A stretch of 64,000 nt of DNA from Rhodocyclaceae bacterium (GTDB lineage Bacteria > Pseudomonadota > Gammaproteobacteria > Burkholderiales > Rhodocyclaceae), in contig JAGWTC010000002.1 of the NCBI GenBank assembly GCA_028869135.1, forward strand, positions 1-64,000, in the 5' to 3' direction. Each line of letters starts with the position of its first letter. Within the stretch, counting starts at the first letter, position 1. A program made the position numbers and the translations under genes. Below the pieces are notes generated by a model that did no database searches, had not been told where the DNA came from, and saw only the letters and a list, made by a program, of their open reading frames with translations. Shown here piece after piece: positions 45,346-55,148 of the stretch.

Positions 45346-46123
45346 GCGCAGGAACGGCCTCGCTTGCGCCCCTGCCGTCGTGCAAGGTGTGCGCAATCAG
45401 GCGATGCGCACGCGCCGAGAGTTCGCGGCGATCGACGGTCACCGTTGCGAGCGGTTCGAGCGCCACAACTTCTGCATAAAGCCGCTTTTCATCGGCAATG
45501 GCGCGCAGGCACTCCAGAACACTGACGTCATCGACATAGGCGGGGGCCGTCGAATGACTGCCGTCGTCCGCGCGATAACGCAGAACGATCGGGGTCACGG
45601 TTGTACCGGCATCGATGGCGGACTGCAGCAAGGCGCTGTGGAAGGGCAGGACCGTATCGCCGCGGGTGGTCGTGCCCTCGGGAAACAAGGCTACGCGCTT
45701 GCCGCGGCGCAAGTGATTGACGAGATTCTCGCGTGCGCGCTGGGCGGCGCTGCGATTGCCTCTTTCGAGAAAGAGCGTGTCGGTATGCGTACATAGCCAG
45801 CCGATCAGCGGCCAACTGCGCACATCATCCTTGGACACGAAGGCCGTCGGCGCGATGGCATTGACGACGAAAATATCCAGGAAGGAAATGTGATTGGCGA
45901 CGATCAGGCCGCAAGGCAGGGTCGCATCGTTTTGCAAGGCGCCTTGATAACGCAGGCGAACGCCGAGCATGGCGAGCAACTGGCGTGACCAGCGCTTCTT
46001 CAATGCCAGGCGGTGCTGCTCGCCAAGCCAGGGGTAAATGAGGGCGACGGTCGCGCTGCCCTGCAGCAGATGCAGGGCGGTGCGAAGCAGACGGAACAGG
46101 GTGCGTGGATGCCACATGCGCAC
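45311..46123 (-). CDS. plsC: 1-acyl-sn-glycerol-3-phosphate acyltransferase
   Basis: Membrane-associated acyltransferase that makes phosphatidic acid. 270 residues: an N-terminal hydrophobic segment (LLRTALHLLQGSATVALIYPWL), the HX4D motif NHISFLDIF (about 77-85) and the EGTTTRGD substrate motif (about 150). The C-terminal tail is Ala/Pro/Val-rich and extends past the family core into apaH antisense. A lyso-ornithine-lipid acyltransferase of the same family is possible but less likely. Confidence 0.9.
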   Translation of the reverse strand: MRMWHPRTLFRLLRTALHLLQGSATVALIYPWLGEQHRLALKKRWSRQLLAMLGVRLRYQGALQNDATLPCGLIVANHISFLDIFVVNAIAPTAFVSKDDVRSWPLIGWLCTHTDTLFLERGNRSAAQRARENLVNHLRRGKRVALFPEGTTTRGDTVLPFHSALLQSAIDAGTTVTPIVLRYRADDGSHSTAPAYVDDVSVLECLRAIADEKRLYAEVVALEPLATVTVDRRELSARAHRLIAHTLHDGRGASEAVPALSQPTAQPVAG

Positions 46124-46170
46124 AGTCTGCCGAGCCCGTGTTACAGAAAGATTTCTGACTTATTGGCGCG

Positions 46171-46623
46171 TCAGTGCGTCACGCGGGTGGCGCCCCGGCC
46201 GGACAGCACGCGCACGCGTTCGCCGGGTTGAAAGGCTTCGTCGGCCGCCTGGGTGACGGCGATCAGCTGACCGTTTTCCAGGCGCACCGTGATTTCCAGG
46301 CCGGCCTGGCGCGTTACGCCTTCCTCGACCGCACTGCCCGCCAGGCCGCCGGCCACGGCGCCGACGATGGCGCCGACGGTCGAACCCGAGCCCTTGCCCA
46401 TCTGGCTACCTGCCACGCCGCCGAGTGCGCCGCCAGCGAGGCCGCCCACGGGAGATTTGGTGCCTTCGATCTGTACCTGGCGAACGCTGTCGACGATGCC
46501 GAGGCGTACCGACATTTCGCCGCGCGCCTGATCGCGGCTATAGGCAGACCCCGACATGCTGCTGGCGCAGCCGCCAAGGGCTACGACGGCAGTGGCAAGT
46601 GCGGCGAGGAGGACGTGTTTCAT
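46171..46623 (-). CDS. Glycine-zipper outer-membrane lipoprotein (SlyB/Pcp-like)
   Basis: 150 residues: signal peptide with lipobox ALGGC (about 15-19), then a Rick-17kDa/glycine-zipper 2TM region with GGLAGGALGGVAGSQMGKG and a similar repeat GAVAGGLAGSAVEEG, and a C-terminal strand-rich tail (GQLIAVTQAADEAFQPGERVRVL). This is the SlyB type, an envelope-integrity lipoprotein in other Gram-negatives. Name by family; specific role unknown. Confidence 0.9.
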   Translation of the reverse strand: MKHVLLAALATAVVALGGCASSMSGSAYSRDQARGEMSVRLGIVDSVRQVQIEGTKSPVGGLAGGALGGVAGSQMGKGSGSTVGAIVGAVAGGLAGSAVEEGVTRQAGLEITVRLENGQLIAVTQAADEAFQPGERVRVLSGRGATRVTH

Positions 46624-46656
46624 GGAGACTCCTTGTATTCGAATGCGGTCACGGGA

Positions 46657-47595
46657 TTACCAGAGCGTGGTCCCGAAGGCCTGTTGATAACGCTGGGCGA
46701 TTTCGTCGCGATTCAGCTTGTGATTTTGCGCGCCGCGATGGGCAATCTTGATCGAGCCCATCAGCGAAGCCAGTTGGCCGGTCTTCTGCCAGTCCCAGCC
46801 GTTGGTGATGCCGTAGAGCAGGCCGGCGCGATAGGCGTCGCCGCAACCGGTCGGATCGAGGATGGCGTCCGGCTTGACGCTGGCGACCTTGATGCACTTG
46901 CCGTCGGCATAAATATCCGAGCCGTCGGCGCCGAGCGTGACGATCAGCGCCTTGACCTCTTGCGCCAACTGCTCCAGCGTGAGGCCGGTGCGTTCGCACA
47001 GCAGCTTGGCCTCGTAGTCGTTGACCGTGCAGTAGTCGGCCTGCTTGACGAAGGCCAGCAGTTCCTCGCCGTTGAACATGGGCAGGCCCTGACCCGGGTC
47101 GAAGATGAAGGGCGTGCCGGCGGCCTTGAAGTCGCGCGCATGCTGCAACATGGCGTCGCGACCGTCGGGCGCGACGATGCCGAGCACGACGCCCTTGGCT
47201 TCCGCCACATGGTTCTGATGCGCTTCGAGCATGGCGCCGGGATGGAAAGCGGTGATCTGGTTGTCGGCCAGGTCGGTGGTGATGAAGGCCTGGGCGGTAA
47301 AGGCGCCGGGAACCTGGCGCACATGCGTGGCGTCGAGCCCTAGCTGCTTCAAGCGATGCATGTAGGGCGCATTGTCGTCGCCGACCGTGGCCATGATGAG
47401 CGGGTCGCCGCCGAGCAACCTGAGGTTGTAGGCAATGTTGCCGGCGCAGCCGCCGAATTCGCGGCGCATCTCGGGCACATAGAAGCACACATTGAGGATA
47501 TGCAACTGATCCGGGAGCAGATGGTTCTCGAAATGGTCCTGGAAGACCATGATGTTGTCGTAGGCAAGGGATCCGCAGATCAGATTCTTCATCAT
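46657..47595 (-). CDS. PfkB-family carbohydrate/nucleoside kinase
   Basis: 312 residues with the ribokinase-fold signatures: FGGCAGNIAYNLRLLGGDP (about 47-65) and, near the C-terminus, LDPTGCGDAYRAGLLYG with the catalytic Asp. Gly/Asp motif is GCGD rather than GAGD, as in adenosine-kinase-like members of this betaproteobacterial subfamily. Substrate (adenosine, ribose or another sugar) cannot be told. It starts downstream of a terminator that ends tpx. Confidence 0.88.
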   Translation of the reverse strand: MMKNLICGSLAYDNIMVFQDHFENHLLPDQLHILNVCFYVPEMRREFGGCAGNIAYNLRLLGGDPLIMATVGDDNAPYMHRLKQLGLDATHVRQVPGAFTAQAFITTDLADNQITAFHPGAMLEAHQNHVAEAKGVVLGIVAPDGRDAMLQHARDFKAAGTPFIFDPGQGLPMFNGEELLAFVKQADYCTVNDYEAKLLCERTGLTLEQLAQEVKALIVTLGADGSDIYADGKCIKVASVKPDAILDPTGCGDAYRAGLLYGITNGWDWQKTGQLASLMGSIKIAHRGAQNHKLNRDEIAQRYQQAFGTTLW

Positions 47596-47622
47596 TGTGG
47601 CTCGAAAGGAGGGGCAAGAAAA

Positions 47623-47648
47623 AGCCGCATCGCCGAAACGATGCGGCT
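47623..47648 (-). terminator. Intrinsic terminator after tpx
   Basis: 10-bp stem (47623-47632 with 47639-47648) around a 6-base loop, followed on the minus strand by TTTTTC. It lies 14 bases past the tpx stop. Confidence 0.9.
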
Positions 47649-47661
47649 CGGGTACGGCGAT

Positions 47662-48162
47662 TTACTTCAATACGGCGAGGGCGGCGTCGTAATCCGGCTC
47701 ATCCTTGATTTCCGGCACGAGCTGGGTGTAGAGCACCTTGTTGTGTTCGTCGAGGACGACCACGGCGCGGGCAGTCAGGCCGGCCAGCGGGCCATCGGTG
47801 ATGGCGACGCCATAGTTCTTGGCGAAGTTGGCATCACGGAAGGAAGACAGCGCGAACACGTTCTTGATGCCTTCGGTGGTGCAGAAGCGGCCTTGGGCAA
47901 AGGGCAGGTCACCGGAAATCACCAGCACCTGGGTGTTGTTCAGGGCGGCGGCGGCTTCGTTGAACTTGCGCGTCGAAGTGGCGCAGGTCGGGGTGTCGAG
48001 GCTCGGAACGATGTTCAGGACCTTGCGCTTGCCTTCGAAGGCGGCCAGGGTCTTGTCCTTGAGGCTGCCGGCAACCAGATTGAAGTCAGGGGCGGTGGCG
48101 CCGACCTTGGGCAGGTCGCCAGCGACGTTAACGGCGTTGCCGCCAAGAGTAACGGTGGACAT
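47662..48162 (-). CDS. tpx: Thiol peroxidase (Tpx)
   Basis: Periplasmic or cytosolic atypical 2-Cys peroxiredoxin that reduces H2O2 and lipid peroxides. 166 residues from the ATG at 48162 with AAGGAG-like site upstream. Peroxidatic Cys in [15 protein letters not shown] (about residue 60) and resolving Cys in [11 protein letters not shown] (about 94), plus [11 protein letters not shown] at the end. The frame is open to 48285 but that is upstream non-coding. Confidence 0.96.
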   Translation of the reverse strand: MSTVTLGGNAVNVAGDLPKVGATAPDFNLVAGSLKDKTLAAFEGKRKVLNIVPSLDTPTCATSTRKFNEAAAALNNTQVLVISGDLPFAQGRFCTTEGIKNVFALSSFRDANFAKNYGVAITDGPLAGLTARAVVVLDEHNKVLYTQLVPEIKDEPDYDAALAVLK

Positions 48163-48193
48163 ATCAGTCTCCTTGTTGGGGTTGGGATGCTTG

Positions 48194-49072
48194 TTATGGG
48201 TAAAACAGGTAAAGCCGGTAGCCGGCGGCAGGCAGATTGCCCGGGTCGAGCTGCAATTGCACCGCCAGTTCGCCGTTGGCCTCAAAGCCGTCGGCCTCCG
48301 TCAGCGTCGTCGGCAGATACTGCGCCGGCGTGATGATCTTGCGCACGATAGGTTTATCCGCGCCGTCGGTCAAGGTCAGTTCGAGATTGGGCCAACCCTG
48401 CGCGTACGGCGCACGATTGCGCAAGGTCGCCGCGAGCTCCAGCCCGCCCTTCTTGCCCGGATGCAAATCCGAGGCCTCGATGCTGACCAGTTCTGGATTG
48501 CTCGGTAGTTCGATCGTGCAATCCGCTTGTTCGCACAGCATTTCCAGGGCCGGTCGAATCGACGGATATTTGACGGCAAGTTCGACGCGGAAGGCGATCA
48601 TAAGCTGGGCAATCAACGCACTCAGCACCAGCAGCGATGCAATCGCCCAAGGCCAGGCCGGCGTCCGCATCGAGCGTCGCCGGGCGCCATAGGCCGCCGA
48701 TAGGGGCGAAGGCTGCAGCAGGATATTTTCCTCCTCAGCCGCGGGCGTGAGCGTTGGCGTCTCCTCTGCGGTTTCCTCGACCACTTCCGCCGCCGGGGGG
48801 GCGGTTTCGTCCTCCAATGCGCTTACTGCGCCTGATTCCGGCACGGGGGTGGCTTCAGCCGCCGGCTGCGTTGCAGCAGGCTCGGGGGGGCGCGGAGGAA
48901 GGGCCGCTTCGACGGCGGTGTTGGGGACGGCAAGCGCCGCATCCAAGAGATGCTCGATGGCATCGAAGACGTGCTGGCAGCGCCCGCAACGCACCTTGCC
49001 GTGGCGCGCCTTGACCTGCTCGGGCGTGACCCGAAAGGTCGTGGTACAGCCCGGGCAGCGCGTCAGCATCAT
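48194..49072 (-). CDS. Zinc-ribbon / DUF3426 membrane protein
   Basis: 292 residues: an N-terminal zinc ribbon CPGC ... CGRC (residues 6-32), a long low-complexity Ala/Pro/Glu linker, a transmembrane helix (about 145-165, [19 protein letters not shown]-like) and a C-terminal periplasmic DUF3426 domain with [16 protein letters not shown]. This is the MJ0042-type zinc finger family that commonly sits beside prmA in betaproteobacteria. Function unknown. Overlaps prmA by 4 bases. Confidence 0.85.
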   Translation of the reverse strand: MMLTRCPGCTTTFRVTPEQVKARHGKVRCGRCQHVFDAIEHLLDAALAVPNTAVEAALPPRPPEPAATQPAAEATPVPESGAVSALEDETAPPAAEVVEETAEETPTLTPAAEEENILLQPSPLSAAYGARRRSMRTPAWPWAIASLLVLSALIAQLMIAFRVELAVKYPSIRPALEMLCEQADCTIELPSNPELVSIEASDLHPGKKGGLELAATLRNRAPYAQGWPNLELTLTDGADKPIVRKIITPAQYLPTTLTEADGFEANGELAVQLQLDPGNLPAAGYRLYLFYP

Positions 49073-49959
49073 GCGGACTTGGTCCCCTCTAGACGCACCC
49101 AGCCGTCGTGGGTGGCGCCGACATGCAGCGGCAGGTAGGGTGAGTAAGCGGCAATGACCTCTTCGGCCTGCGCTTCCAGCACGCCCGACAGCACGATGCG
49201 GCCACCGGCCGCGACGCGGGCCGCCAGGAGCGGCGCAAGGACGCAGAGCGGATTGGTCAGAATATTGGCTACGACCACATCGAAACGCTCTTCCAGCGGC
49301 TCGCGTGTGTGACGCAGGTCCATGACGACCTGATTCGCCGCAGCGTTGTCGCGCGCCGCGATCAGGGCATTGTCGTCGATGTCCACGCCCAGCACGGGTG
49401 AGGCGCCCAACCTGACGGCGGCGATGCCGAGAATGCCCGAGCCGCAGCCGTAATCGAGCAGGCTTTCATTGCCCTTGATATTGGCGCACAGCCATTCGAG
49501 GCACAGGCGCGTGGTCGGGTGCGAACCGGTGCCGAACGCCAGACCCGGATCGAGCACCAGGTTGACGGCGTTCGGATTGGGCGCATCGTGCCAAGAAGGC
49601 ACGATCCACAAGCCGTCGGTAATGCGAATGGGCTCGAACTGCGACTGGGTCAAACGCACCCAATCCTGTTCTTCGACTTCCTCGATACGGATCGCGGAGA
49701 GGTCGCTGACGCCGCCGACCAGTGCGGCCGCGGCGATGCGCTGGATCAGATCATCGGCCGGCTCGAACAGCGCGATCACGCGGCTGTTCTGCCACAAGGG
49801 CGCGGCCGGGCTGCCCGGCTCACCGAATTGCGGCGTTTCCGCTTCGGTGCCCGCGTCGGCATCCTCAATGCTGACGGCCAGGGCGCCCTGTTCCATCAGC
49901 GCCTCCGACAACGGATTGGCGTGTTCCTCGTCCGTCGGCAGTGAGACGCTCAGCCACAT
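49069..49959 (-). CDS. prmA: Ribosomal protein L11 methyltransferase
   Basis: Trimethylates ribosomal protein L11. 296 residues: DPGLAFGTGSHPTTRLCLEWL (about 132-152) and LLDYGCGSGILGIAAVRLG (SAM motif I, about 165-183), then VANILTNPL, the catalytic NxLxxPL-like motif. Length and motifs fit PrmA. It lies between accC and the zinc-ribbon gene. Confidence 0.96.
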   Translation of the reverse strand: MWLSVSLPTDEEHANPLSEALMEQGALAVSIEDADAGTEAETPQFGEPGSPAAPLWQNSRVIALFEPADDLIQRIAAAALVGGVSDLSAIRIEEVEEQDWVRLTQSQFEPIRITDGLWIVPSWHDAPNPNAVNLVLDPGLAFGTGSHPTTRLCLEWLCANIKGNESLLDYGCGSGILGIAAVRLGASPVLGVDIDDNALIAARDNAAANQVVMDLRHTREPLEERFDVVVANILTNPLCVLAPLLAARVAAGGRIVLSGVLEAQAEEVIAAYSPYLPLHVGATHDGWVRLEGTKSA

Positions 49960-49983
49960 GATGCTTCTTTCTTTATTGATGCT

Positions 49984-51351
49984 TTATTGGTTGCCCTTGG
50001 TCGCGGCATCCTTGGCCGCCAGCTTTTCTTCCAGATAGTGGATGCTGGTGCCGCCGTCCATGAAGCGCTCGTCCAGCATCAGCTCCTGATGCAGCGGGAT
50101 ATTGGTCTTGATGCCTTCGACCACCATTTCCGACAGCGCGATGCGCATGCGGCGAATGGCTTGCTCGCGCGTGTCGCCGTAGGCAATGACCTTGCCGACC
50201 ATGGAGTCGTAGTTGGGCGGAACGCTGTAGCCGGCGTAGACATGCGAATCGACACGGATGCCGGGGCCGCCGGGCGGGTGATATCCAACGATCTTGCCAG
50301 GAGATGGCGTGAACTTGAAGGGGTCTTCAGCGTTGATGCGACACTCGATGGCATGGCCCTTGAGCGCGATGTCGCGCTGCTTGAACCACAGCTTCTCGTT
50401 GGCGGCGATGCGAATCTGGGCCTGCACGATGTCGATGCCGGTGACCAGTTCGGTGACCGGGTGCTCGACCTGCACGCGGGTGTTCATCTCGATGAAGTAA
50501 AACTCGCCGTTTTCGTACAGGAATTCGAAGGTGCCCGCACCGCGATACTTGATCTTGCGGCAGGCGGCGGCACAGGCTTCGCCGACGCGGGTGATCAGGC
50601 GCTGCGGAATGCCCGGCGCCGGGGCTTCTTCGATGACCTTCTGGTGGCGGCGCTGCATCGAGCAGTCGCGTTCGCCCAGATAGACGGCGTTGCCGTGCTG
50701 GTCGGCGAGGATCTGGATCTCCACGTGACGCGGATTTTCCAGGAACTTCTCCATATAGACGGTCGGATTGTTGAAGGCGGCGCCGGCCTCGGTACGCGTC
50801 ATGGCGACGGCATTCAGCAGGGCGGCTTCGGTATGCACGACACGCATGCCCCGACCGCCGCCGCCGCCGGCGGCCTTGATGATGACCGGGTAGCCGACGC
50901 TGCGCGCAATCTTGATGATTTCCTTCGGGTCTTCCGGCAGCGCGCCCTCAGAGCCCGGAACGCAGGGCACGCCGGCGGCCTTCATGGCGTCCTTGGCCGA
51001 GACCTTGTCGCCCATCAGATTGATGGTTTCGGCGCGCGGGCCGATGAAGACGAAGCCCGATTTCTCGACACGCTCGGCAAAGCCGGCGTTTTCGGAGAGG
51101 AAGCCGTAACCCGGGTGAATGGCTTCGGCGTCGGTGACTTCGGCCGCCGAAATAATGGCGGCCATATTCAGATAACTTTGGCCGGAAGGCGCGGGACCGA
51201 TGCAGACCGACTCGTCGGCCAGCTTGACGTACTTGGCTTCCGCGTCCACTTCCGAATGCACGACCACGGTCTTGATGCCGAGTTCGCGGCAGGCGCGCTG
51301 AATCCGGAGGGCGATTTCCCCGCGATTCGCGATAAGGATTTTTTCAAACAT
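49984..51351 (-). CDS. accC: Acetyl-CoA carboxylase, biotin carboxylase subunit
   Basis: ATP-dependent carboxylation of the biotin on AccB, first step of fatty acid synthesis. 455 residues: [16 protein letters not shown] at the start, the ATP-grasp [11 protein letters not shown] (about 165-175), [19 protein letters not shown] and [16 protein letters not shown] (catalytic Arg/Glu, about 287-302). Follows accB by 21 bases on the same strand. Confidence 0.98.
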   Translation of the reverse strand: MFEKILIANRGEIALRIQRACRELGIKTVVVHSEVDAEAKYVKLADESVCIGPAPSGQSYLNMAAIISAAEVTDAEAIHPGYGFLSENAGFAERVEKSGFVFIGPRAETINLMGDKVSAKDAMKAAGVPCVPGSEGALPEDPKEIIKIARSVGYPVIIKAAGGGGGRGMRVVHTEAALLNAVAMTRTEAGAAFNNPTVYMEKFLENPRHVEIQILADQHGNAVYLGERDCSMQRRHQKVIEEAPAPGIPQRLITRVGEACAAACRKIKYRGAGTFEFLYENGEFYFIEMNTRVQVEHPVTELVTGIDIVQAQIRIAANEKLWFKQRDIALKGHAIECRINAEDPFKFTPSPGKIVGYHPPGGPGIRVDSHVYAGYSVPPNYDSMVGKVIAYGDTREQAIRRMRIALSEMVVEGIKTNIPLHQELMLDERFMDGGTSIHYLEEKLAAKDAATKGNQ

Positions 51352-51372
51352 TTGTAAGTCGCTTGCGGGTAA

Positions 51373-51837
51373 TTAGCCGATGATGAACAGAGTCTGGCCG
51401 TATTCGACCGGCTGGCCGTTTTCGACGAGAACGACCTTGATCACGCCGCTGGCGTCGGCTTCGATCTCGTTCATCAGCTTCATGGCTTCAATGATGCAGA
51501 GGGTGTCGCCGGCCTTGACGGTTTGGCCAACCTCGGCGAACGCCGGTGCGCCAGGACTGCCGGAGCGGTAGAAGGTGCCGACCATGGGCGACTTCACCGC
51601 ATGGCCCTCAGGTTCGGCCGGGGCGGCCGGAGCGACCGCAGCGGCGACGGGCGCCGACATGGGCGCTGCATGCATGAGCGGAGCGGCCGGCGCGCCGACC
51701 ATATAGGTGGTGGCCTGCGCAGGAGCGCCGAGGTTCTTGGCGATACGGATTTTCTCCTCGCCTTCGCTGATCTCGAGTTCGGAAATGCCCGAATTCTGGA
51801 CGAGGTCGATCAGGGTTTTTAGTTTTCTGAGATCCAT
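51373..51837 (-). CDS. accB: Acetyl-CoA carboxylase biotin carboxyl carrier protein
   Basis: 154 residues: an N-terminal [22 protein letters not shown] segment, a Pro/Ala-rich linker (about 40-75) and the biotinyl domain with [15 protein letters not shown], in which Lys120 takes the biotin. A thumb-like AGDTL precedes it. Directly upstream of accC. Standard length. Confidence 0.98.
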   Translation of the reverse strand: MDLRKLKTLIDLVQNSGISELEISEGEEKIRIAKNLGAPAQATTYMVGAPAAPLMHAAPMSAPVAAAVAPAAPAEPEGHAVKSPMVGTFYRSGSPGAPAFAEVGQTVKAGDTLCIIEAMKLMNEIEADASGVIKVVLVENGQPVEYGQTLFIIG

Positions 51838-51897
51838 GGAGGCTCCGTGCTATGCGAACGGGCGACACATCCAATGTAGCCGCCCGGGTTGGTGGGT

Positions 51898-52341
51898 TCA
51901 GGACTGGCCTGAAAGTCTTGAAATTGCAGCGTCCAGCGCCAGACGGTAACCATCGGGCCCGAGCCCGCAGATAACGCCTTCGGCAATGGCCGAGAAGTAG
52001 GAGTGATGCCGGAAGGGCTCGCGCGCGTGGATATTCGACAGATGAACTTCGATGAACGGAATGTCCACGCCCGCCAGCGCGTCGCGCAAGGCGACGCTAG
52101 TATGCGTATAACCGGCGGGATTGATCAGGATGAAGGCCACATCTTCGGCCGCAGCAGCCTGCACCCGATCAATGAGGTCGCCTTCGTGATTGCTCTGGAA
52201 GCAGTCGACGGCAACACCCGCCGCCTGCCCCTGCGCTTTCAGCGCGACATTGATGTCGGCCAGCGTGGTGTGACCATAGACTTCGGGCTCGCGCCTGCCA
52301 AGCAGGTTGAGATTGGGGCCGTGCAGGACCAGAACGCGCAT
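51898..52341 (-). CDS. aroQ: 3-dehydroquinate dehydratase, type II
   Basis: Shikimate-pathway enzyme. 147 residues: [19 protein letters not shown] (about 5-23, catalytic Tyr), [31 protein letters not shown] and [17 protein letters not shown] (catalytic His). I set the ATG at 52341 because AGGAAGG sits five bases upstream; the frame is open to 52422 with a Lys/Ala-rich extension lacking a ribosome site. Comes before accB on the same strand. Confidence 0.96.
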   Translation of the reverse strand: MRVLVLHGPNLNLLGRREPEVYGHTTLADINVALKAQGQAAGVAVDCFQSNHEGDLIDRVQAAAAEDVAFILINPAGYTHTSVALRDALAGVDIPFIEVHLSNIHAREPFRHHSYFSAIAEGVICGLGPDGYRLALDAAISRLSGQS

Positions 52342-52465
52342 GAGCGCCTTCCTGCCGGCCTTGGCTTTGGCGCCGGCAGGCTTGGCTGAAGTCGCGTTTT
52401 GTGTGCGAGTTTGCTTCGTCATAGGGTGGAGTTTGCCGCAAATCGATGCGGGTTGTCCAGTTTTA

Positions 52466-53005
52466 CTATTGCGCCGGCGGATACAGCGGGGTCAGCAGCT
52501 TTTCCAGCTCCGTGGCATTCAGCTTGCCTATCTTGGTGTGGGCGATATTGCCCTGGCGGTCGAGAATCACGGTAAAAGGCAGCGCCGTGCTGGTATTTCC
52601 CAGCTCGACCGTGAGTCTAAGCGTGTCATAAGAGCCCATCAGCAAAGGGTAGCTGACTGGGTTTTTTTTCTGGAAGGCCAGGATGTTGTCCGGGGTATCG
52701 ATGCCGATGCCTACAATTTGCACGCCTTTGCCGCCGAGTTTTTGCTGTACGGCAGAAAACTCGGGCATCTCCTCGCGACAGGGTGGGCACCATGTCGCCC
52801 AGAAATTGACCACCCGGATTTTGCCTTCCCAGTCCTTGAGGCTGGCCGCCTTGCCTTCCGGGGTGGATAAAGTCAGGCCGCGCAGCTTGTCTGCGGCGCC
52901 CGCGACCGCAGGTGTGGGGGCGGGCGTCTGCGGTTGGCCGAAGAAAAAACCGAGTGCGGCAGCGCCAATGGCAACGGCCATGAAAAGGGGCCAGCGGTGT
53001 TTCAT
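52466..53005 (-). CDS. TlpA-family thiol:disulfide oxidoreductase
   Basis: 179 residues: an N-terminal uncleaved signal/anchor (about 5-24), then a thioredoxin fold with [18 protein letters not shown] (active-site WCPPC, about 70-87), a cis-Pro region SYPLLMGS and a C-terminal [11 protein letters not shown]. It should reduce disulfides in the periplasm, typically for cytochrome c maturation or copper-site assembly. Whether it serves the downstream Cox genes is unknown. Confidence 0.9.
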   Translation of the reverse strand: MKHRWPLFMAVAIGAAALGFFFGQPQTPAPTPAVAGAADKLRGLTLSTPEGKAASLKDWEGKIRVVNFWATWCPPCREEMPEFSAVQQKLGGKGVQIVGIGIDTPDNILAFQKKNPVSYPLLMGSYDTLRLTVELGNTSTALPFTVILDRQGNIAHTKIGKLNATELEKLLTPLYPPAQ

Positions 53006-53020
53006 GAATCAGGAATCAGG

Positions 53021-53629
53021 TCAGGGGTGGGTCAACAGGGCGGCAACGGCGCTTGGGGTGGCGCGGGACTGACTGCGCCCCGAGTGCGGACTGCGTTTGA
53101 CATGGCGCTCGGCGGACAGGGGAAAAACCGACAGGATAATCGGCGTTTCATCCCAGTCCAGCCTCAGGCGCGACTCGGGGGCGTTCGGCTGGTTATTGCG
53201 AATGGTGACGGTTTCGTAGGAAATGTCGCGAGATAAGAGGTCGATCTCTACATCTTTTGAGCTATCGGCAAAAAGCTCGATTTCGATTTCGGCGTAGCGG
53301 CCGGCCGTGCCGCTGAGCACCGAGCCGGTCAGATAGGGGTGGTAGGGGGAGAGCAGGTCCATGACTTCAAGCGCGGTGGAGCGCAGTTCGTGCAAGCGTT
53401 GCGGGTGCTCTTCTTCCTGGAACAGCGCCTGATAGGCGCGCAGTTCAGCTTCGACCTCGTCGTTGCCGGGCAGCGCTTCGGACTCGCTGGCGCCGAGCGC
53501 GCGTGCCGCCTTGCGTTTGGCAAAGCCGTAGTCGTCGATGCCTTCTTCGGCCATGAGCCGGGCGGCGTGGCTGGCAATGGTCTGGCGCAGACGCACGGAC
53601 GGCGGGGGAGCAGGTTTGCGGCGCGGCAT
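53021..53629 (-). CDS. Conserved protein, possible nucleotidyltransferase-like fold
   Basis: 202 residues, no clear motif. An N-terminal basic helix, a helical region (about 30-85), then LTGSVLSGTAGRYAEIEIELFADSSKDVEIDL, which faintly recalls the GS-x-D-x-D start of minimal nucleotidyltransferases. Betaproteobacterial genomes often carry such a gene beside mpl, which is divergent here with 92 bases between starts. I do not assign a function. C-terminal 25 residues are basic and Ser-rich. Confidence 0.6.
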   Translation of the reverse strand: MPRRKPAPPPSVRLRQTIASHAARLMAEEGIDDYGFAKRKAARALGASESEALPGNDEVEAELRAYQALFQEEEHPQRLHELRSTALEVMDLLSPYHPYLTGSVLSGTAGRYAEIEIELFADSSKDVEIDLLSRDISYETVTIRNNQPNAPESRLRLDWDETPIILSVFPLSAERHVKRSPHSGRSQSRATPSAVAALLTHP

Positions 53630-53662
53630 GGAAACCCCTTTATTACCTCGTACTACAGCGCT

Positions 53663-53689
53663 TACCCGGGGATATCCCTCGGGTAGAAT
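53663..53689 (+). promoter_or_regulatory. mpl promoter with overlapping palindrome
   Basis: TAGAAT at 53684-53689 is a good -10 for mpl, 32 bases before its ATG, with CTTACC at a 17-base spacing as a weak -35. The spacer holds an inverted repeat, TACCCG (53663-53668) / CGGGTA (53680-53685), centred on GGGATATCCC and with one unpaired base; it looks like an operator overlapping the promoter. Confidence 0.55.
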
Positions 53690-53721
53690 CGCTTTCGATT
53701 ATTGCACTTCTTGAAGCCCAT

Positions 53722-55071
53722 ATGCACATTCATATTTTAGGGATCTGCGGTACTTTTATGGGCGGTATCGCCCTTTTGGCGCGCGCCGCCGGCCACCGGG
53801 TCACCGGCTGCGATGCCAATGTCTATCCGCCCATGAGCACCCAGCTCGAAGAGCAGGGGATTGCGCTGATCAACGGCTACGGCAGCGAGCAATTGGCCCT
53901 GAGTCCCGATCTCTATGTCGTGGGCAATGCGGTTTCCCGTGGCAACCCGCTGCTTGAGGAAATCCTCGACCGCAATCTGCCCTACACATCGGGCCCGCAG
54001 TGGCTGGCGGACAACGTGCTGCGCGACAAATGGGTGCTGGCGGTCGCCGGCACGCACGGCAAGACCACGACGACCTCCATGCTGGCCTGGATACTCGAAT
54101 ATGCGGGCCTCAAGCCCGGCTTCCTGATTGGCGGCGTGGCGCAGGACTTCGGTGTCTCGGCGCGGTTGACGGACATGCCCTTCTTTGTGATCGAGGCGGA
54201 CGAGTACGACACGGCTTTCTGCGACAAGCGCTCGAAGTTCATCCACTACCGGCCGCGCACGGCCATTCTGAATAATCTCGAATACGATCACGCCGATATC
54301 TTCCCCGACCTCGCTGCGATCGAAACCCAGTTCCATCATCTGGTGCGGACGATGCCGCGCAGCGGCCTGGTCGTTGCCAACGGCGCCGAGGCTTCGCTGG
54401 CGCGCGTGCTTGAACGTGGTTGCTGGAGCTCGGTCGAGCGCTTCAACACGGCCGATGGCTGGCAGGCGGTGGAGGGGCGCGCCGACGGCCGCTTTTCTGT
54501 CAGCCGGGGCGGGCATGTGCTGGGCGAAACGCGGCTGGAGCTGGCCGGCGCGCACAATCAGGCGAATGCGATGGCGGCGATGTTGGCGGCGCGTCATGTC
54601 GGCGTGCCGATCGAACAAGGGCTGGCGGCCATTGCCCAGTTCAAGGGCGTGAAGCGGCGGCTGGAGATCCGCGGCGTGGCCAAGGGCGTCACGGTCTACG
54701 ACGATTTTGCGCATCACCCGACGGCCATCGAGGCCACCATTGCCGGCTTGCGTCAACGCATCGGCACGTCCGGCCGCATTCTGGCCGTGCTCGAACCGCG
54801 CTCCAACACCATGAAGCTCGGCACCATGAAAAGCGCTTTGGCGGCCAGCCTGTCGGGCGCCGACCGGGTGTTTTGTTACAACGACAAGCTGGGGTGGGAT
54901 GTGGCTGAGGTGCTACGCCCGCTCGGATCGCTTGCAAATACCTTCGATAAGATTGATGGATTAGTGGAAGCGGTCTGTGCTGCGGCGCTTCCGGGCGATC
55001 ATGTGCTCGTCATGAGCAATGGCGGGTTTGGCGGGGTTCATCAGAAATTGCTGGAAATGCTTGCTTCATAA
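53722..55071 (+). CDS. mpl: UDP-N-acetylmuramate:L-alanyl-gamma-D-glutamyl-meso-DAP ligase
   Basis: Recycles murein tripeptide by ligating it to UDP-MurNAc. 449 residues of the Mur-ligase family: N-terminal HIHILGICGTFMGGIALLARAAGH, the ATP site GTHGKTTTTSMLAWILE (about 111-127), EADEYDTAF and DDFAHHPTAIEATI. These are Mpl-type, as the first domain lacks the MurC-specific pattern. Stands alone with its own promoter, divergent from the unknown gene at 53629. Confidence 0.96.
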   Translation: MHIHILGICGTFMGGIALLARAAGHRVTGCDANVYPPMSTQLEEQGIALINGYGSEQLALSPDLYVVGNAVSRGNPLLEEILDRNLPYTSGPQWLADNVLRDKWVLAVAGTHGKTTTTSMLAWILEYAGLKPGFLIGGVAQDFGVSARLTDMPFFVIEADEYDTAFCDKRSKFIHYRPRTAILNNLEYDHADIFPDLAAIETQFHHLVRTMPRSGLVVANGAEASLARVLERGCWSSVERFNTADGWQAVEGRADGRFSVSRGGHVLGETRLELAGAHNQANAMAAMLAARHVGVPIEQGLAAIAQFKGVKRRLEIRGVAKGVTVYDDFAHHPTAIEATIAGLRQRIGTSGRILAVLEPRSNTMKLGTMKSALAASLSGADRVFCYNDKLGWDVAEVLRPLGSLANTFDKIDGLVEAVCAAALPGDHVLVMSNGGFGGVHQKLLEMLAS

Positions 55072-55148
55072 AATAGTTAGTCCGCCACACTTTATGGCGG
55101 AGCTGACGCTCATCCTCCATCCGATCTGGTCCCAAACGGGCTTCTGTG

